Source: UBA7672 sp038326205 (GTDB lineage Bacteria > Pseudomonadota > Alphaproteobacteria > Caulobacterales > Hyphomonadaceae). Taken from it: 64,000 bases of DNA. The position numbers and the translations under genes are program-made. The stretch is from positions 23,179 to 87,178 of the forward strand of contig JBBQJV010000007.1 in NCBI GenBank assembly GCA_038326205.1. The letters are read 5' to 3'. Positions 8,633 through 16,791 of this stretch are shown here, piece by piece; within the stretch, counting starts at the first letter, position 1; every line of letters starts with the position of its first letter. The notes under the pieces are model-generated. The model did not search any database and had not been told where the DNA came from. It saw nothing but the letters and a program-made list of their open reading frames with translations.

Positions 8633-9999
8633 TTAATGGCTTTCCGCGCTGCGCCGGCTTGCGCAGCGAGCGCTCCCGACGACAGGATGTTGGCGAGCGC
8701 GGTGAACGCTTCTTCCGGGTTGGAAACATCGTGCATATCCTGCGACAGGAATGTCTCGATCAGCGGCCACAACCTGACAGCCTCGTCGACTTCGGGATCG
8801 GCGCCCTTGGCGTAGGCCCCGATGCGGACGAGTTCTTCCATGTTGGAATAAAGTGCGATCAGGCGCCGCGCGCGAATAGCGATCGCTTTTTCCTGCGGCG
8901 TCTGCAGCTGGTTCTGGAGACGTGAAATCGATTTCAGCACATCGACAGCGGGAAAGCGCCCGCGCTCGGCGATCTGGCGGGATAGCGTGATGTGTCCGTC
9001 AAGAATGGCGCGGACAGCATCGGCGACAGGTTCATTGTGATCGTCACCATCGACCAGCACGGTGAAGAGCCCGGTGATCTGCCCCTGCGGCTCGCCTTCG
9101 GCAACGGTGAGACCCGGCCCTGCCCGTTCCAGCAGCTTCGGAAGTTCGGCGAACACAGACGGCGTATAACCGCGTGTGGTCGGGGGTTCGCCAGCGGCAA
9201 GGCCGATCTCGCGCTGGGCCATGGCGAAGCGCGTGACACTGTCGAGGAAGCACACCACCTGCTTGCCCTCGTCGCGGAAGTGCTCCGCTACGGCCATCGC
9301 CAGCCAGGCGGCGCGGCGACGGCGTGGGGCAGCTTCATCCGAGGTCGCCGTGACGATCACTGATTTTGCAAGACCATAATCGCCGAGCGTATCTTCGATG
9401 AACTCACGGACCTCGCGGCCACGTTCGCCGATCAGTCCGATGACAATGATGTCCGCGTCCGCGCCGCGCGCCAGCATCGACATGATGGTGGACTTGCCGA
9501 CGCCTGAGCCCGCGAAAACGCCGAGACGCTGGCCGCGCGCACATGGCGCAAACACGTCGATGGCTTTGACGCCCAGCGCCATCTTCTGATCAACGCGTGC
9601 TCGCGCCTGAGCATTGGGAGGAATGGAGCGGACGAGACGCGGACGAATGCCCTGGGACAACGGCCCCTTCCCGTCCAGCGGTTCGGCGAAGGCGTCAATG
9701 ACGCGGCCGAGCCAGGCATCGCTGGGACGGACGGCATCAAGGCCTGACATGAAATAGACCGGCGCGCCCGGCCCAAGGCCATCCAGCGGATCGCAGGCGA
9801 GAAGGATCGCCTTGTCGCCCTCGAATCCGACCAGCTCACCACGCGGACCATTCTCGGCGCCGAAACGAACCGACGCGCCAAGGCGAAGGGCCTGCTGCGG
9901 ACCGGCCGCCTCGATGCGCAGCCCTTCTAGGGCGGTGACCCTGCCCTCATACTGGCGGGGTTCCAGCGCCTTGATGTCCCGGATGGCCGAGGCCAGCAT
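8629..9999 (-). CDS. fliI: Flagellum-specific ATP synthase FliI
   Basis: From ATG 9999 the product is 456 residues, the normal FliI length, starting MLASAIRDIKALEPRQYEGR, which resembles other FliI N-termini. It carries the P-loop GVFAGSGVGKST, GERGREVREFIED and the SVTRFAMAQREIGLAAGEPP region diagnostic for the flagellar/type III ATPase family. FliI energises protein export through the FlhA gate. The frame stays open to a TTG at 10083 that has a good GGGAGGG ribosome site five bases upstream, which would add 28 residues; I cannot exclude that start. fliJ follows with a 4-base overlap. It is divergent from ctrA. Confidence 0.95.
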   Translation of the reverse strand: MLASAIRDIKALEPRQYEGRVTALEGLRIEAAGPQQALRLGASVRFGAENGPRGELVGFEGDKAILLACDPLDGLGPGAPVYFMSGLDAVRPSDAWLGRVIDAFAEPLDGKGPLSQGIRPRLVRSIPPNAQARARVDQKMALGVKAIDVFAPCARGQRLGVFAGSGVGKSTIMSMLARGADADIIVIGLIGERGREVREFIEDTLGDYGLAKSVIVTATSDEAAPRRRRAAWLAMAVAEHFRDEGKQVVCFLDSVTRFAMAQREIGLAAGEPPTTRGYTPSVFAELPKLLERAGPGLTVAEGEPQGQITGLFTVLVDGDDHNEPVADAVRAILDGHITLSRQIAERGRFPAVDVLKSISRLQNQLQTPQEKAIAIRARRLIALYSNMEELVRIGAYAKGADPEVDEAVRLWPLIETFLSQDMHDVSNPEEAFTALANILSSGALAAQAGAARKAIK

Positions 10000-10073
10000 T
10001 TTTGAGCCCGTCGTTAATTCCGGCCTGTGGCCTTCGGAAATATCATCTGGCTCCCAATCCGGTTTCGGACCTG

Positions 10074-10234
10074 TTAACCACAAAAATCCCTCCCGATTCG
10101 GGTATTTTCGACTCTTTCATCACAATGGAATCACGGTAACATTCATGAATCTGTCCAGCCGTATGGCAATTATCCGTTAACTATTTGGCTGCCTAACTGC
10201 GAGGGTTAATACCGCCGCAAGGCAACCGCGATTC
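10074..10234 (+). promoter_or_regulatory. fliI-ctrA divergent control region with five GANTC sites and TTAA half-sites
   Basis: Five GANTC motifs (CcrM methylation sites in Caulobacterales) occur at 10095-10099, 10110-10114, 10128-10132, 10147-10151 and 10230-10234, the last just in front of the ctrA ribosome site. TTAA half-sites of CtrA type lie at 10074, 10177 and 10206; I do not find a perfect TTAA-N7-TTAA box. In Caulobacter the ctrA P1 promoter is repressed by full methylation at GANTC and CtrA regulates its own gene; the layout here suggests the same kind of control. Confidence 0.6.
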
Positions 10235-10246
10235 GGGAGATACGCA

Positions 10247-10960
10247 ATGCGGGTGCTACTTATAGAGGATGACGAGCAGGTCGCGCGAAGCATCGAATTG
10301 ATGCTGAAGGCCGCCGGCTTCAACATCTTCACCACGGACCTCGGGGAAGACGGTGTCGACCTCGGCAAGGTCTATGAGTACGACCTCATCATCCTGGATC
10401 TCGGCTTGCCCGATATCTCAGGGTACGAAGTGCTGAAACAGCTCCGCCTGTCGCGTGTGAACACGCCCGTGCTGATCCTTTCGGCCAACCCCGATATCGA
10501 AGCGAAAGTGAAAACGCTCGGCTACGGCGCCGACGATTATCTCACCAAGCCGTTCAACAAGGACGAGCTTATCGCCCGTATCACCGCGATCGTCCGTCGT
10601 TCCAAAGGCCACGCCGAGAGCGTGATCCGGACCGGCGATATCGTTGTGAATCTCGATGCGAAAACGGTCGAAGTGAACAACAATCGCGTTCACCTCACTG
10701 GCAAAGAGTATCAAATGTTCGAGCTGCTGTCCCTTCGCAAGGGCACGACGCTCACCAAGGAAATGTTCCTCAACCATCTCTATGGCGGGATGGACGAGCC
10801 GGAACTCAAGATCATCGACGTCTTCATCTGCAAGCTTCGCAAGAAGCTGGCGCAGTCGACCGGCGGCGAACACTTCATTGAAACGGTCTGGGGCCGCGGC
10901 TATGTGCTGCGCGATCCGGATCCCCGTGTGACAGCAGCGTTGGCCGAAAAAGCCGCTTAA
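10247..10960 (+). CDS. ctrA: Cell-cycle master response regulator CtrA
   Basis: A 237-residue OmpR/PhoB-type regulator. The receiver (1-120) begins MRVLLIEDDEQVA and has the phospho-acceptor Asp51 in LIILDLGLPD and the switch Lys in YLTKPF. The DNA-binding wing has the highly conserved CtrA segments LTGKEYQMFELLSLRKG and MFLNHLYGGMDEPELKIIDV. The protein ends in Ala-Ala, the ClpXP degron of CtrA. CtrA controls DNA replication start, division and flagellar genes. A GGGAG ribosome site precedes ATG 10247, and a terminator follows at 10995. It is divergent from fliI. Confidence 0.98.
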   Translation: MRVLLIEDDEQVARSIELMLKAAGFNIFTTDLGEDGVDLGKVYEYDLIILDLGLPDISGYEVLKQLRLSRVNTPVLILSANPDIEAKVKTLGYGADDYLTKPFNKDELIARITAIVRRSKGHAESVIRTGDIVVNLDAKTVEVNNNRVHLTGKEYQMFELLSLRKGTTLTKEMFLNHLYGGMDEPELKIIDVFICKLRKKLAQSTGGEHFIETVWGRGYVLRDPDPRVTAALAEKAA

Positions 10961-10993
10961 GCGCTGCCAACCCCGGACTGACCAACACAAGAG

Positions 10994-11020
10994 AGGGCGG
11001 ATCGCAAGGTCCGCCCTTTC
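10994..11020 (+). terminator. Terminator after ctrA
   Basis: Stem GGGCGGA (10995-11001) with TCCGCCC (11010-11016), an 8-base loop and a short T tail, 35 bases after the ctrA stop. It extends by one A-T pair at the base. Confidence 0.7.
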
Positions 11021-11067
11021 GCTATTGGACCGTGGTACAAGACCGGCTGGAACGCGAGAGATACGTC

Positions 11068-11616
11068 ATGAACGACATCCACGAACAGCTGGCCCGCGAT
11101 CTTCTCAATGCGCCCTACGCCGATCTGAGCCAGCAGAAGAAAAGCGTCATCGACCTGATCGCCGATCAGAAGCCGAGCGGGCTCGGTCCGCTGGCAAAGG
11201 TCGATGAGCGGGATCGATGGGCAAAGCTCGCTGACAACGTCGCGAAGGTTGGAGGCTCGTGGAGCTTCATCCTCTCCTTCCTGTTTTTCCTGATGCTTTG
11301 GGTCGCCGGAAACATCCTTCTCGCGACAGGAGCTTTCGACCCCTACCCCTTCATCTTCCTCAACCTGATGCTCTCGATGGTCGCCGCCCTGCAGGCGCCG
11401 ATCATCATGATGAGCCAGAACCGCCAAGGCGCGATCGATCGCGCTGCAGCCGAACACGACTATGTCGTCAACCTGCGGGCCGAGCTTGAGATCATGCTGT
11501 TGCACGACAAGCTCGATGCGCTGCGCGAACGAGACATTCTGGCCCGCACCGATGCGATCGACGCTCGGCTGAAGCAGCTGTGTGACGATATGAGCGTGTT
11601 GAAGGCGAGAGGTTAG
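11068..11616 (+). CDS. DUF1003 family membrane protein
   Basis: A 182-residue protein with two hydrophobic segments at roughly residues 68-88 and 92-115 (SWSFILSFLFFLMLWVAGNI and PFIFLNLMLSMVAALQAPII), then MMSQNRQGAIDRAAAEHDY, the conserved DUF1003 core. A helical cytoplasmic tail follows (AELEIMLLHDKLDALRERD). The family's function is not established. I chose ATG 11068 (MNDIHEQLARDLL); a GTG at 11032 in the same frame would add 12 residues. Its stop interlocks with that of the convergent DUF4112 gene in the 4-bp TTAG. Confidence 0.85.
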   Translation: MNDIHEQLARDLLNAPYADLSQQKKSVIDLIADQKPSGLGPLAKVDERDRWAKLADNVAKVGGSWSFILSFLFFLMLWVAGNILLATGAFDPYPFIFLNLMLSMVAALQAPIIMMSQNRQGAIDRAAAEHDYVVNLRAELEIMLLHDKLDALRERDILARTDAIDARLKQLCDDMSVLKARG

Positions 11617-12002
11617 GCCGCGGCGGCGAGGCGCTGCTCGCGGTTCACTTCGCGTAGCTCGACGGCGCGGGCTTCGAGATCGCCGATCAGGAGCTTCACG
11701 TTCTTGGTGTTCGACTTGAAGGCGATGTCGAAGATGTCGCCAACGACCGGGATCAGGCCAACGGCAAAGTCGATGCCCCAGTTGATGAACATCCGGGTAA
11801 TCGTCCACCGCGTCGCGCCGAGCTTGCTGGATTGGTGGATGATGTAGAGGCCGGTGACCGACGTCACGATGTCGCCGAGGACGGGCACGAGGCCAACGAT
11901 CGCGTCGGCGCCAAACTGGACACCGAAAATCGAAAACCTTCGATCGAGACGGTGCTCAAGTTTTTTGAGCTTCGCTACGCCATCGCATTTGTTCGGCATC
12001 AA
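11613..12002 (-). CDS. DUF4112 family membrane protein
   Basis: A 129-residue protein with the two matched hydrophobic halves of DUF4112: FGADAIVGLVPVLGDIVTSV near residues 30-50 and IDFAVGLIPVVGDIFDIAF near 75-95, each with a central G-x-x-P-V-x-G-D motif. An Ala-rich end follows. No biochemical role is established for the family. It converges on the DUF1003 gene with stops interlocked in 4 bp, an arrangement that may couple their expression. The upstream region carries two perfect inverted repeats. Confidence 0.82.
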   Translation of the reverse strand: MMPNKCDGVAKLKKLEHRLDRRFSIFGVQFGADAIVGLVPVLGDIVTSVTGLYIIHQSSKLGATRWTITRMFINWGIDFAVGLIPVVGDIFDIAFKSNTKNVKLLIGDLEARAVELREVNREQRLAAAA

Positions 12003-12029
12003 GACACCACCAGCAACGCTTCTGCGTCA

Positions 12030-12093
12030 TATTACGCGTGAGTAATACTACGCTTCCGCTTCTGAAAGGTTCACAACACGGGACACCGTGTTG
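12030..12093. promoter_or_regulatory. Two inverted repeats upstream of the DUF4112 gene
   Basis: TATTAC (12030-12035) and GTAATA (12042-12047) form a perfect 6-bp-arm palindrome with a 6-base centre, an operator-like layout 28 bases before the DUF4112 start. A second repeat, CAACACGG (12074-12081) with CCGTGTTG (12086-12093), has 8-bp arms and a 4-base loop and could be an operator or RNA hairpin. The remaining bases to 12389 hold nothing else that I can support. Confidence 0.5.
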
Positions 12094-12389
12094 ACGGTCG
12101 GTGGGCTTATGCCTTCTTCCGTGCCGCAGCAATTACCTTAGCAAGCGCGGTGCACAGGCAATGCCATGCATTTAGCCGCACCCTCGGCAGGCGATCGAAC
12201 CCCATACTCGGTTGTTTTCATTGCGCTGTTCTCAGTTCGCTCAAATCCGTGCGCCGATTCAGGCGACGGATTTCCAGCGCCTGCGACGATTCCGACCGCG
12301 CATGCCTGAACCAGCGATGCCAAGGACACTTGTCATGCGCACAGTTTCGTGCAAAGCGTCCTTGTCATCAACGCAGGAGAGCTTCTTCG

Positions 12390-12818
12390 ATGTTTGCGCG
12401 CCGGTTCCCACCTTGGGCTCTCCTGATCTTCGGCCTCGCGCCGATTGTGCTGTTGCTCCTGCTTGGCGACCCATTGCCGAAGCCTCTCTTTCTCGTGCTG
12501 GCGCCGATCGCATCGCTGTGGGCTGCCGCTATGACGGGACTTCACTGGAAGCGGTTGGATGAGGCGGCGCGGGCGGCGCACCGGTGGGCATGGTACTGGG
12601 GTGGCAGTATTGGCCTGGCTGGGGCGATGCTGGCAGCAGCTTCCATGTTGGTGTTGCCTGAACTCGCTTCAACGGCCGCATCGCTCGCAAGCTTCATGGC
12701 GAGCCCCAAATACTCGACCGAGCAGCTCTATCTGTTTGCCGGCGTCGTGTTCTGCGGTGTTGCGCAGGGCGCAGGCTTTCTCGGCGCCTGGATCTACTGG
12801 TGGGCGGCGAAGCGCTGA
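12390..12818 (+). CDS. Small integral membrane protein, unknown function
   Basis: A 142-residue protein with four predicted membrane segments: WALLIFGLAPIVLLLLLG (about 8-26), LFLVLAPIASLWAAAMTGL, YWGGSIGLAGAMLAAASMLV and LYLFAGVVFCGVAQGAGFLG. The frame is open from 12150, but ATG 12390 has a GGAGAG ribosome site and the upstream residues are Arg/Cys-rich and not protein-like. The next gene, a small XRE regulator, follows after only six bases. Membrane protein plus tiny HTH protein is a recurring bacterial pair; the membrane partner's job is unknown. Confidence 0.75.
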   Translation: MFARRFPPWALLIFGLAPIVLLLLLGDPLPKPLFLVLAPIASLWAAAMTGLHWKRLDEAARAAHRWAWYWGGSIGLAGAMLAAASMLVLPELASTAASLASFMASPKYSTEQLYLFAGVVFCGVAQGAGFLGAWIYWWAAKR

Positions 12819-12824
12819 ACCATC

Positions 12825-13019
12825 ATGAAAAACGTCATCAGGACCCTGCGCACCGAGCGCAATTGGACACAGGCCGATCTTGCGCTACGTCTCAACGTCT
12901 CGCGCAATTCGGTGAACGCCATCGAGACAGGGAAATACGATCCGTCCCTGCCGCTCGCATTCAGGATCGCAAATATCTTCGAACTCAAGATCGAAGACGT
13001 GTTCCAGAACAAGGATTGA
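12825..13019 (+). CDS. Small XRE-family helix-turn-helix regulator
   Basis: A 64-residue protein that is essentially one HTH domain: RTERNWTQADLALRLNVSRN followed by the recognition helix region VNAIETGKYDPSLPLAFRIA and the ending FELKIEDVF. It matches the YgzD/PasB-like group of stand-alone Cro/CI regulators in size and layout. It is located six bases after a four-helix membrane protein gene and three bases before a secreted-protein gene, so it probably controls this small operon. Confidence 0.9.
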   Translation: MKNVIRTLRTERNWTQADLALRLNVSRNSVNAIETGKYDPSLPLAFRIANIFELKIEDVFQNKD

Positions 13020-13022
13020 TCC

Positions 13023-13460
13023 ATGCGCAACCTGTTCCAAAAAGCCCGCAAATCCGATCGTGACGGCATGACGGCAATCTACGCTGCCATCGCTGCATCG
13101 CTGATCGTTATGGCCTCGCCTGCAAGCCGCCCGGCCTCGGCGCAAGTGTCGACAGACAAGACCGCCGTCTCGTTCAACGGTGACTGGCAAGGCGCCCTCG
13201 ATGTGCAGAGCGCCACGCTGCGCCTTGTGCTCCACGTGACGACGACGGACGGCAAGACTGAAGCGGTTCTGATCTCAATAGATCAGAACGAAGCGCATCT
13301 GCCCGCGACGTCGATCGAGCGTGCCGGAGACACAATGAAATTCGACCTGCTGACAATCGATGGCCATTACACCGGCAAGCTGTCGGCGGATGAGCACAGC
13401 GTCGACGGCACGTGGAGCCAGAACGGCGTAGATCTGCCGCTCACGCTCACACGGAAGTAG
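13023..13460 (+). CDS. Secreted protein of unknown function
   Basis: A 145-residue protein with a long N-terminal export signal (hydrophobic MTAIYAAIAASLIVMASP at about 16-33, then an Ala-Ser-Ala-Gln cleavage site near 41). The mature part, from about residue 42, contains FNGDWQGALDV, LRLVLHVTT, LISIDQNEAHLPAT and SVDGTWSQNG, a beta-rich pattern that I recall as the N-terminal or stand-alone domain seen next to serine hydrolases and peptidases in proteobacteria. It is the third gene of the small membrane-protein/XRE operon. No enzyme active site is visible. Confidence 0.7.
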   Translation: MRNLFQKARKSDRDGMTAIYAAIAASLIVMASPASRPASAQVSTDKTAVSFNGDWQGALDVQSATLRLVLHVTTTDGKTEAVLISIDQNEAHLPATSIERAGDTMKFDLLTIDGHYTGKLSADEHSVDGTWSQNGVDLPLTLTRK

Positions 13461-13497
13461 GCGCCTCGAAGCGAGCGCCCCCAAAGCAAACGGTGTC

Positions 13498-14697
13498 TCA
13501 GTGCGCCTTCAGGTAGGCGCCTGTCTGCTTAGCCGCAATGCGGACGAGATCGCCCATCGAGTGATCGACATCGATCAGGTGCAGGCCCCAGTTGAGGTCT
13601 GGCCCCGTGGCGCGCGCAATCTCTCCGGCCAGTTCGTCGGTGCGCGCATCGGAGGGATCGGCGTTCACGTGCATTTCGAGGAAGGTGAATTCGCCCTTTG
13701 TCACGCACTGCGTCGAGACGAGGCCGGGTGTTTTCACAAAAGGCGTCGTGACCGTCGGCTCGGGCTTGGCCCAGGCGGGTTGAACCGTGCCGCCCGAACC
13801 ATTCAGGAAACCGCGCGTGAGGAAGTAGGACTCAGGTGTCCCCTTCCCGCCTGCAAGGTTTGACGGGTTGGTGCACGCGGCGACGTTCGCACCATTGGCC
13901 TTGCCGAAGCGCGAAGTCGCGGGCGGCGGGAGCGTGTCGCGGAAAGACGCGTAAGTGATGACGCAGCCAGTCTGGTCCTCGGCCGTGCAGAGCGGGATCG
14001 ACTTGAACGTGCCGCCGGTGAGCTTGCCGGGCGGGACCATGACGGCTGAGCCAAGGATCATCGCGGAGATGAATTGCTTCTGCGCTGGCTTGCCCTCGAT
14101 CTCGTTGGCGATGAGGCGCGAGATGACGCCCGCGCCCTGGCTATGCCCGATGAGCATCACGCCGCGGCCGTTGTTCTCGTTGGTCATGTACCAGTTCCAC
14201 GCATCGACCACGTCATTGTAACCGCCGACGCCTTGCGGCAGGCGCTCGCCATCGGGCTGAGGTCCGCCGCTTGCGATGCGCAGCGCGGTGAGCGTTGTCT
14301 GGCGATAGATCGGTGCGAACTGGCGACAGACGGCGCTGAAGCGTGCGAACTGCAGTTTGACGTCGTCGATCTCCATCTTGTCGACGGTCCAGTCGGAGGC
14401 CCAGGTCTTGTCGTCGGAGACGGTGGGATAGACGAAGAAGCAGTCGACCTTCGCATCCGACGCGGCCGCGAACTTCTCGATTTTGGTCTTGCCGGTCGTA
14501 TCGATGATGGTGGCGTCGAGGTTCACCCTGCACTTGTCGTCGGCAAGGCCGGGCCGGCAGAGCCAGAGCGATGGGTTGGCGAAATCGGCGTGCGCGACGT
14601 CGACGGCAGGAAGCGGCTGGAGCGCGAGCGGCGGCGTGCTGGCGCAGCCGGACATGAGGGTAACAGCGAGTGTGGCGGCAGCGAAGGTCGCACGCAT
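13498..14697 (-). CDS. DUF3089 alpha/beta-hydrolase lipoprotein
   Basis: A 399-residue protein with a lipobox (LMSGC at residue ~18). It matches DUF3089: VDCFFVYPTVSDDKTWASDW early in the mature chain, and later the nucleophile-elbow motif LIGHSQGAG in the middle. The downstream LDVDHSMGDL-like end (LIDVDHSMGDLVRIA) would supply the catalytic His. The substrate is unknown; the family lies in the alpha/beta-hydrolase clan and members are cell-surface or periplasmic. One of several exported hydrolases in this region. Confidence 0.85.
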   Translation of the reverse strand: MRATFAAATLAVTLMSGCASTPPLALQPLPAVDVAHADFANPSLWLCRPGLADDKCRVNLDATIIDTTGKTKIEKFAAASDAKVDCFFVYPTVSDDKTWASDWTVDKMEIDDVKLQFARFSAVCRQFAPIYRQTTLTALRIASGGPQPDGERLPQGVGGYNDVVDAWNWYMTNENNGRGVMLIGHSQGAGVISRLIANEIEGKPAQKQFISAMILGSAVMVPPGKLTGGTFKSIPLCTAEDQTGCVITYASFRDTLPPPATSRFGKANGANVAACTNPSNLAGGKGTPESYFLTRGFLNGSGGTVQPAWAKPEPTVTTPFVKTPGLVSTQCVTKGEFTFLEMHVNADPSDARTDELAGEIARATGPDLNWGLHLIDVDHSMGDLVRIAAKQTGAYLKAH

Positions 14698-15540
14698 GGT
14701 TTCTCTCCCGAGGTGGCGGATCGTTTCCCGCTCTTGGGCAGGAGCTAAAGCAGAAGCGGGGTTCGGGGCAAGTGGGGCTCACGCAGGCGTGCTGAGGCGG
14801 CCCCTGAGGCTGGGGCAGAGGGTGGGCCTTGGGGTGTGGGCCTGAGCTAGATCAGACTCAGAATGCGCGCGCCCAGGCTTTCATTCCGGCGAATGCGGGA
14901 ACCATGGAACTGAACGTCGCAATGCGGTGTGCGCCGCCCCTTGGTTCCGGGTCTGCAGCGCGGAGCGCCTTCGCCCGGATTGACAGGGGCGATATCGGGA
15001 GAGCTGTGGCTGCCCCCCTTGTCTCTCGCTGCGAAGGCGCGGCGATCCTGCCTTCGCTGTCGCTTCAGCGTTCGCCATTCGAATTGATCCACTGGACCAA
15101 TTCGTCCGCTGTGCGGATCAAGCCTCACCCCGCCAGTGCTGCGCACTGATGGAGGAAAGAGAACGGTTCCTTTTATGTGATGTCGTTCAGCGTCGGGAGC
15201 AGACCTTCTTCGGCGCCATCCGCGTGCCAATCAAGAGGTGTGGCAGTTAAAGATCGTCCGACACATCGATCCGACGTTGGACACAAGACAGGCAAACACG
15301 CGCAGCATGGCCTCCAGCAAAGGCTGGCGACTGGATGGGGCAATAAGGCCGTTTGTGCGGGTTTGTGTTCGAGTCAGCCGGACGAACATACGGCCGTTGA
15401 GGTGGTAGGCGGAAAGGGATCTGCAGGTTTTTGATTTTGCACTGGAGCTGTCCTGCAGTTTTTCGCGCAGGCGCTTGAAAGCGTGCGGAAAGTTTTCTGC
15501 CGTTCCGCTGAATTTCGCGCAGGTGCTGTCACCCTGCGGG
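14698..15540. other. 840-bp region without a convincing gene; degenerate intergenic repeats
   Basis: No reading frame here has a good start, ribosome site and protein-like sequence. From 14880 to 15150 the DNA looks like composite repeats: CATTCCGGCGAATGCGGGAA near 14881-14901 is a type of dispersed palindromic repeat common in alphaproteobacteria, and CGAATTG (15080-15086) / CAATTCG (15098-15104) frame an imperfect palindrome. A possible micro-frame of 33 codons starts at ATG 15149, but it lacks a ribosome site. I see nothing else in it. Confidence 0.5.
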
Positions 15541-16686
15541 TCACTTCTTGCGCTTGATCTTCGGAACGAAAGCGAGGAACCGCCTTGGGTTGTCGACGAG
15601 GATCTGGTGGAGCACCTCCTCGGTCGCGCCTGCAGCCTTCAGCTTGGGCGCGAATACGGTCACCGTTTTTGAGTAGCCGCCTTCCTTGTTGTCACGCCTG
15701 ATCTCGCGTCCGGATGCGAGATCGGAGGAGAACATGAGCTGCGCGGCATAGCCCGCCTCGATCAGCGCCATGACCATGGGCACAACGGGTGCATCGCCCG
15801 CCCCACCCTGCCGGTCGAAACCAATGAAAGCGCCGCGACGGAGGATGGCGCGCTGGATCTCCGTATCGGTGTCGACCAGATTACCTAGGTGTCCGATGGC
15901 GACCCGTTTTGGATCGACGCCGGCATCCTCGAGGATGTCGAGCTGCTCAAGCGCCGACTTTCCCGGAATGCCCGTGTGCGTGAAGATGGGAATGTTGGTT
16001 GCAACGTGTGCGCGACCGATGGCGCGGAACACCTTGCGCTCATCGCGCGTGATGTAGTCCCATGACCCGATCTCGCCGAATGCGCCGATCGGGTCGGCAT
16101 TCACCTGGCTCATGATCGACTGGAACACTCGTTCCTCGCTCATTGCCGCGATCTCTTTGGGATAGAAGGGTTGCGCGTAGAAACCAGCGCCCGCCACGAT
16201 CGGCATGCCGGACTTCTGAGATATCTGGCGAAGGAAGTTGATGTCGCGGCCCATGTCGGGATGGCCGCCATCGACGAGACAGGAGACGCCCTCGCGTTTC
16301 GCGATCGAAAGCTCTTCGGACATCACGTCGACATCGGTCATGAAATAGTTTTCGGTCGGGACGAAAGGCGGCGCTTGAGCAGCCGCGGCTGGTGGTGGCG
16401 CGCCCGGCGTCGGCGCCTTGTTCGCGGCGCGCGCCTCGGCAGCGTAGCGTCCCCATTCTGTCAGAAAGCCATCTCGCAGGGACATGTGTTCGTGGAACAG
16501 CGTGGCTCCGCCAGCCAGTTCCTCCGGCGCATAATCCTTGAACAGCGTGCGGATCACTGCGCCCTTGGGAAAGACAGGCTGCGCGAATGCGCTGGACGGA
16601 AAGGCAGCAACTGCCGCGCCGATGCCAAGCGCGGTCAGAGCCTCGCGGCGCGTTTTTCCGCCGTGACGATTTCCGGTCGATGCCAT
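15541..16686 (-). CDS. Phosphotriesterase-family metal hydrolase, Tat-exported
   Basis: A 381-residue protein. ATG 16686 has a GGAGGG ribosome site and gives a Tat-type signal (TRREALTALGIGAAVAAF, then an Ala-x-Ala-Gln cleavage). The amidohydrolase barrel shows metal ligands in order: HEH in LFHEHMS, Glu in GAFGEIGS at the position of the carboxylated Lys of true phosphotriesterase, His in IFTHTGIPG, His in IGHLGN and Asp in MFSSDLASG. The Glu bridge resembles the PHP (phosphotriesterase homology protein) and lactonase-like groups, so an organophosphate substrate should not be assumed. Two further in-frame codons upstream make 16719 an alternative start. Confidence 0.85.
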   Translation of the reverse strand: MASTGNRHGGKTRREALTALGIGAAVAAFPSSAFAQPVFPKGAVIRTLFKDYAPEELAGGATLFHEHMSLRDGFLTEWGRYAAEARAANKAPTPGAPPPAAAAQAPPFVPTENYFMTDVDVMSEELSIAKREGVSCLVDGGHPDMGRDINFLRQISQKSGMPIVAGAGFYAQPFYPKEIAAMSEERVFQSIMSQVNADPIGAFGEIGSWDYITRDERKVFRAIGRAHVATNIPIFTHTGIPGKSALEQLDILEDAGVDPKRVAIGHLGNLVDTDTEIQRAILRRGAFIGFDRQGGAGDAPVVPMVMALIEAGYAAQLMFSSDLASGREIRRDNKEGGYSKTVTVFAPKLKAAGATEEVLHQILVDNPRRFLAFVPKIKRKK

Positions 16687-16791
16687 GCTTCCCTCCAGTG
16701 TTACGACTGCCGCACTCAAGCATGGCGGCCGACCCAGCCCTAAGACAATTCTCAGCGATCGGCCGCGATACGATTGTGCTTTGGCGGCCTG

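Noticed and set aside
10177..10209. Full CtrA box in the ctrA promoter
   Set aside because: TTAA half-sites occur, but no pair has the TTAA-N7-TTAA spacing; I list only half-sites.
15149..15250. 33-codon micro-frame MEERERFLLCDVVQRREQTF onward
   Set aside because: Protein-like in composition but no ribosome site and too short to support; kept only as a note in the gap entry.
15361..15381. tRNA T-arm-like string GTGTTCGAGTCAG
   Set aside because: The flanking bases do not form a T stem and there is no acceptor or anticodon arm.
15177..15434. 85-codon frame in the gene-poor gap
   Set aside because: No ribosome site, unusual composition and no family likeness.
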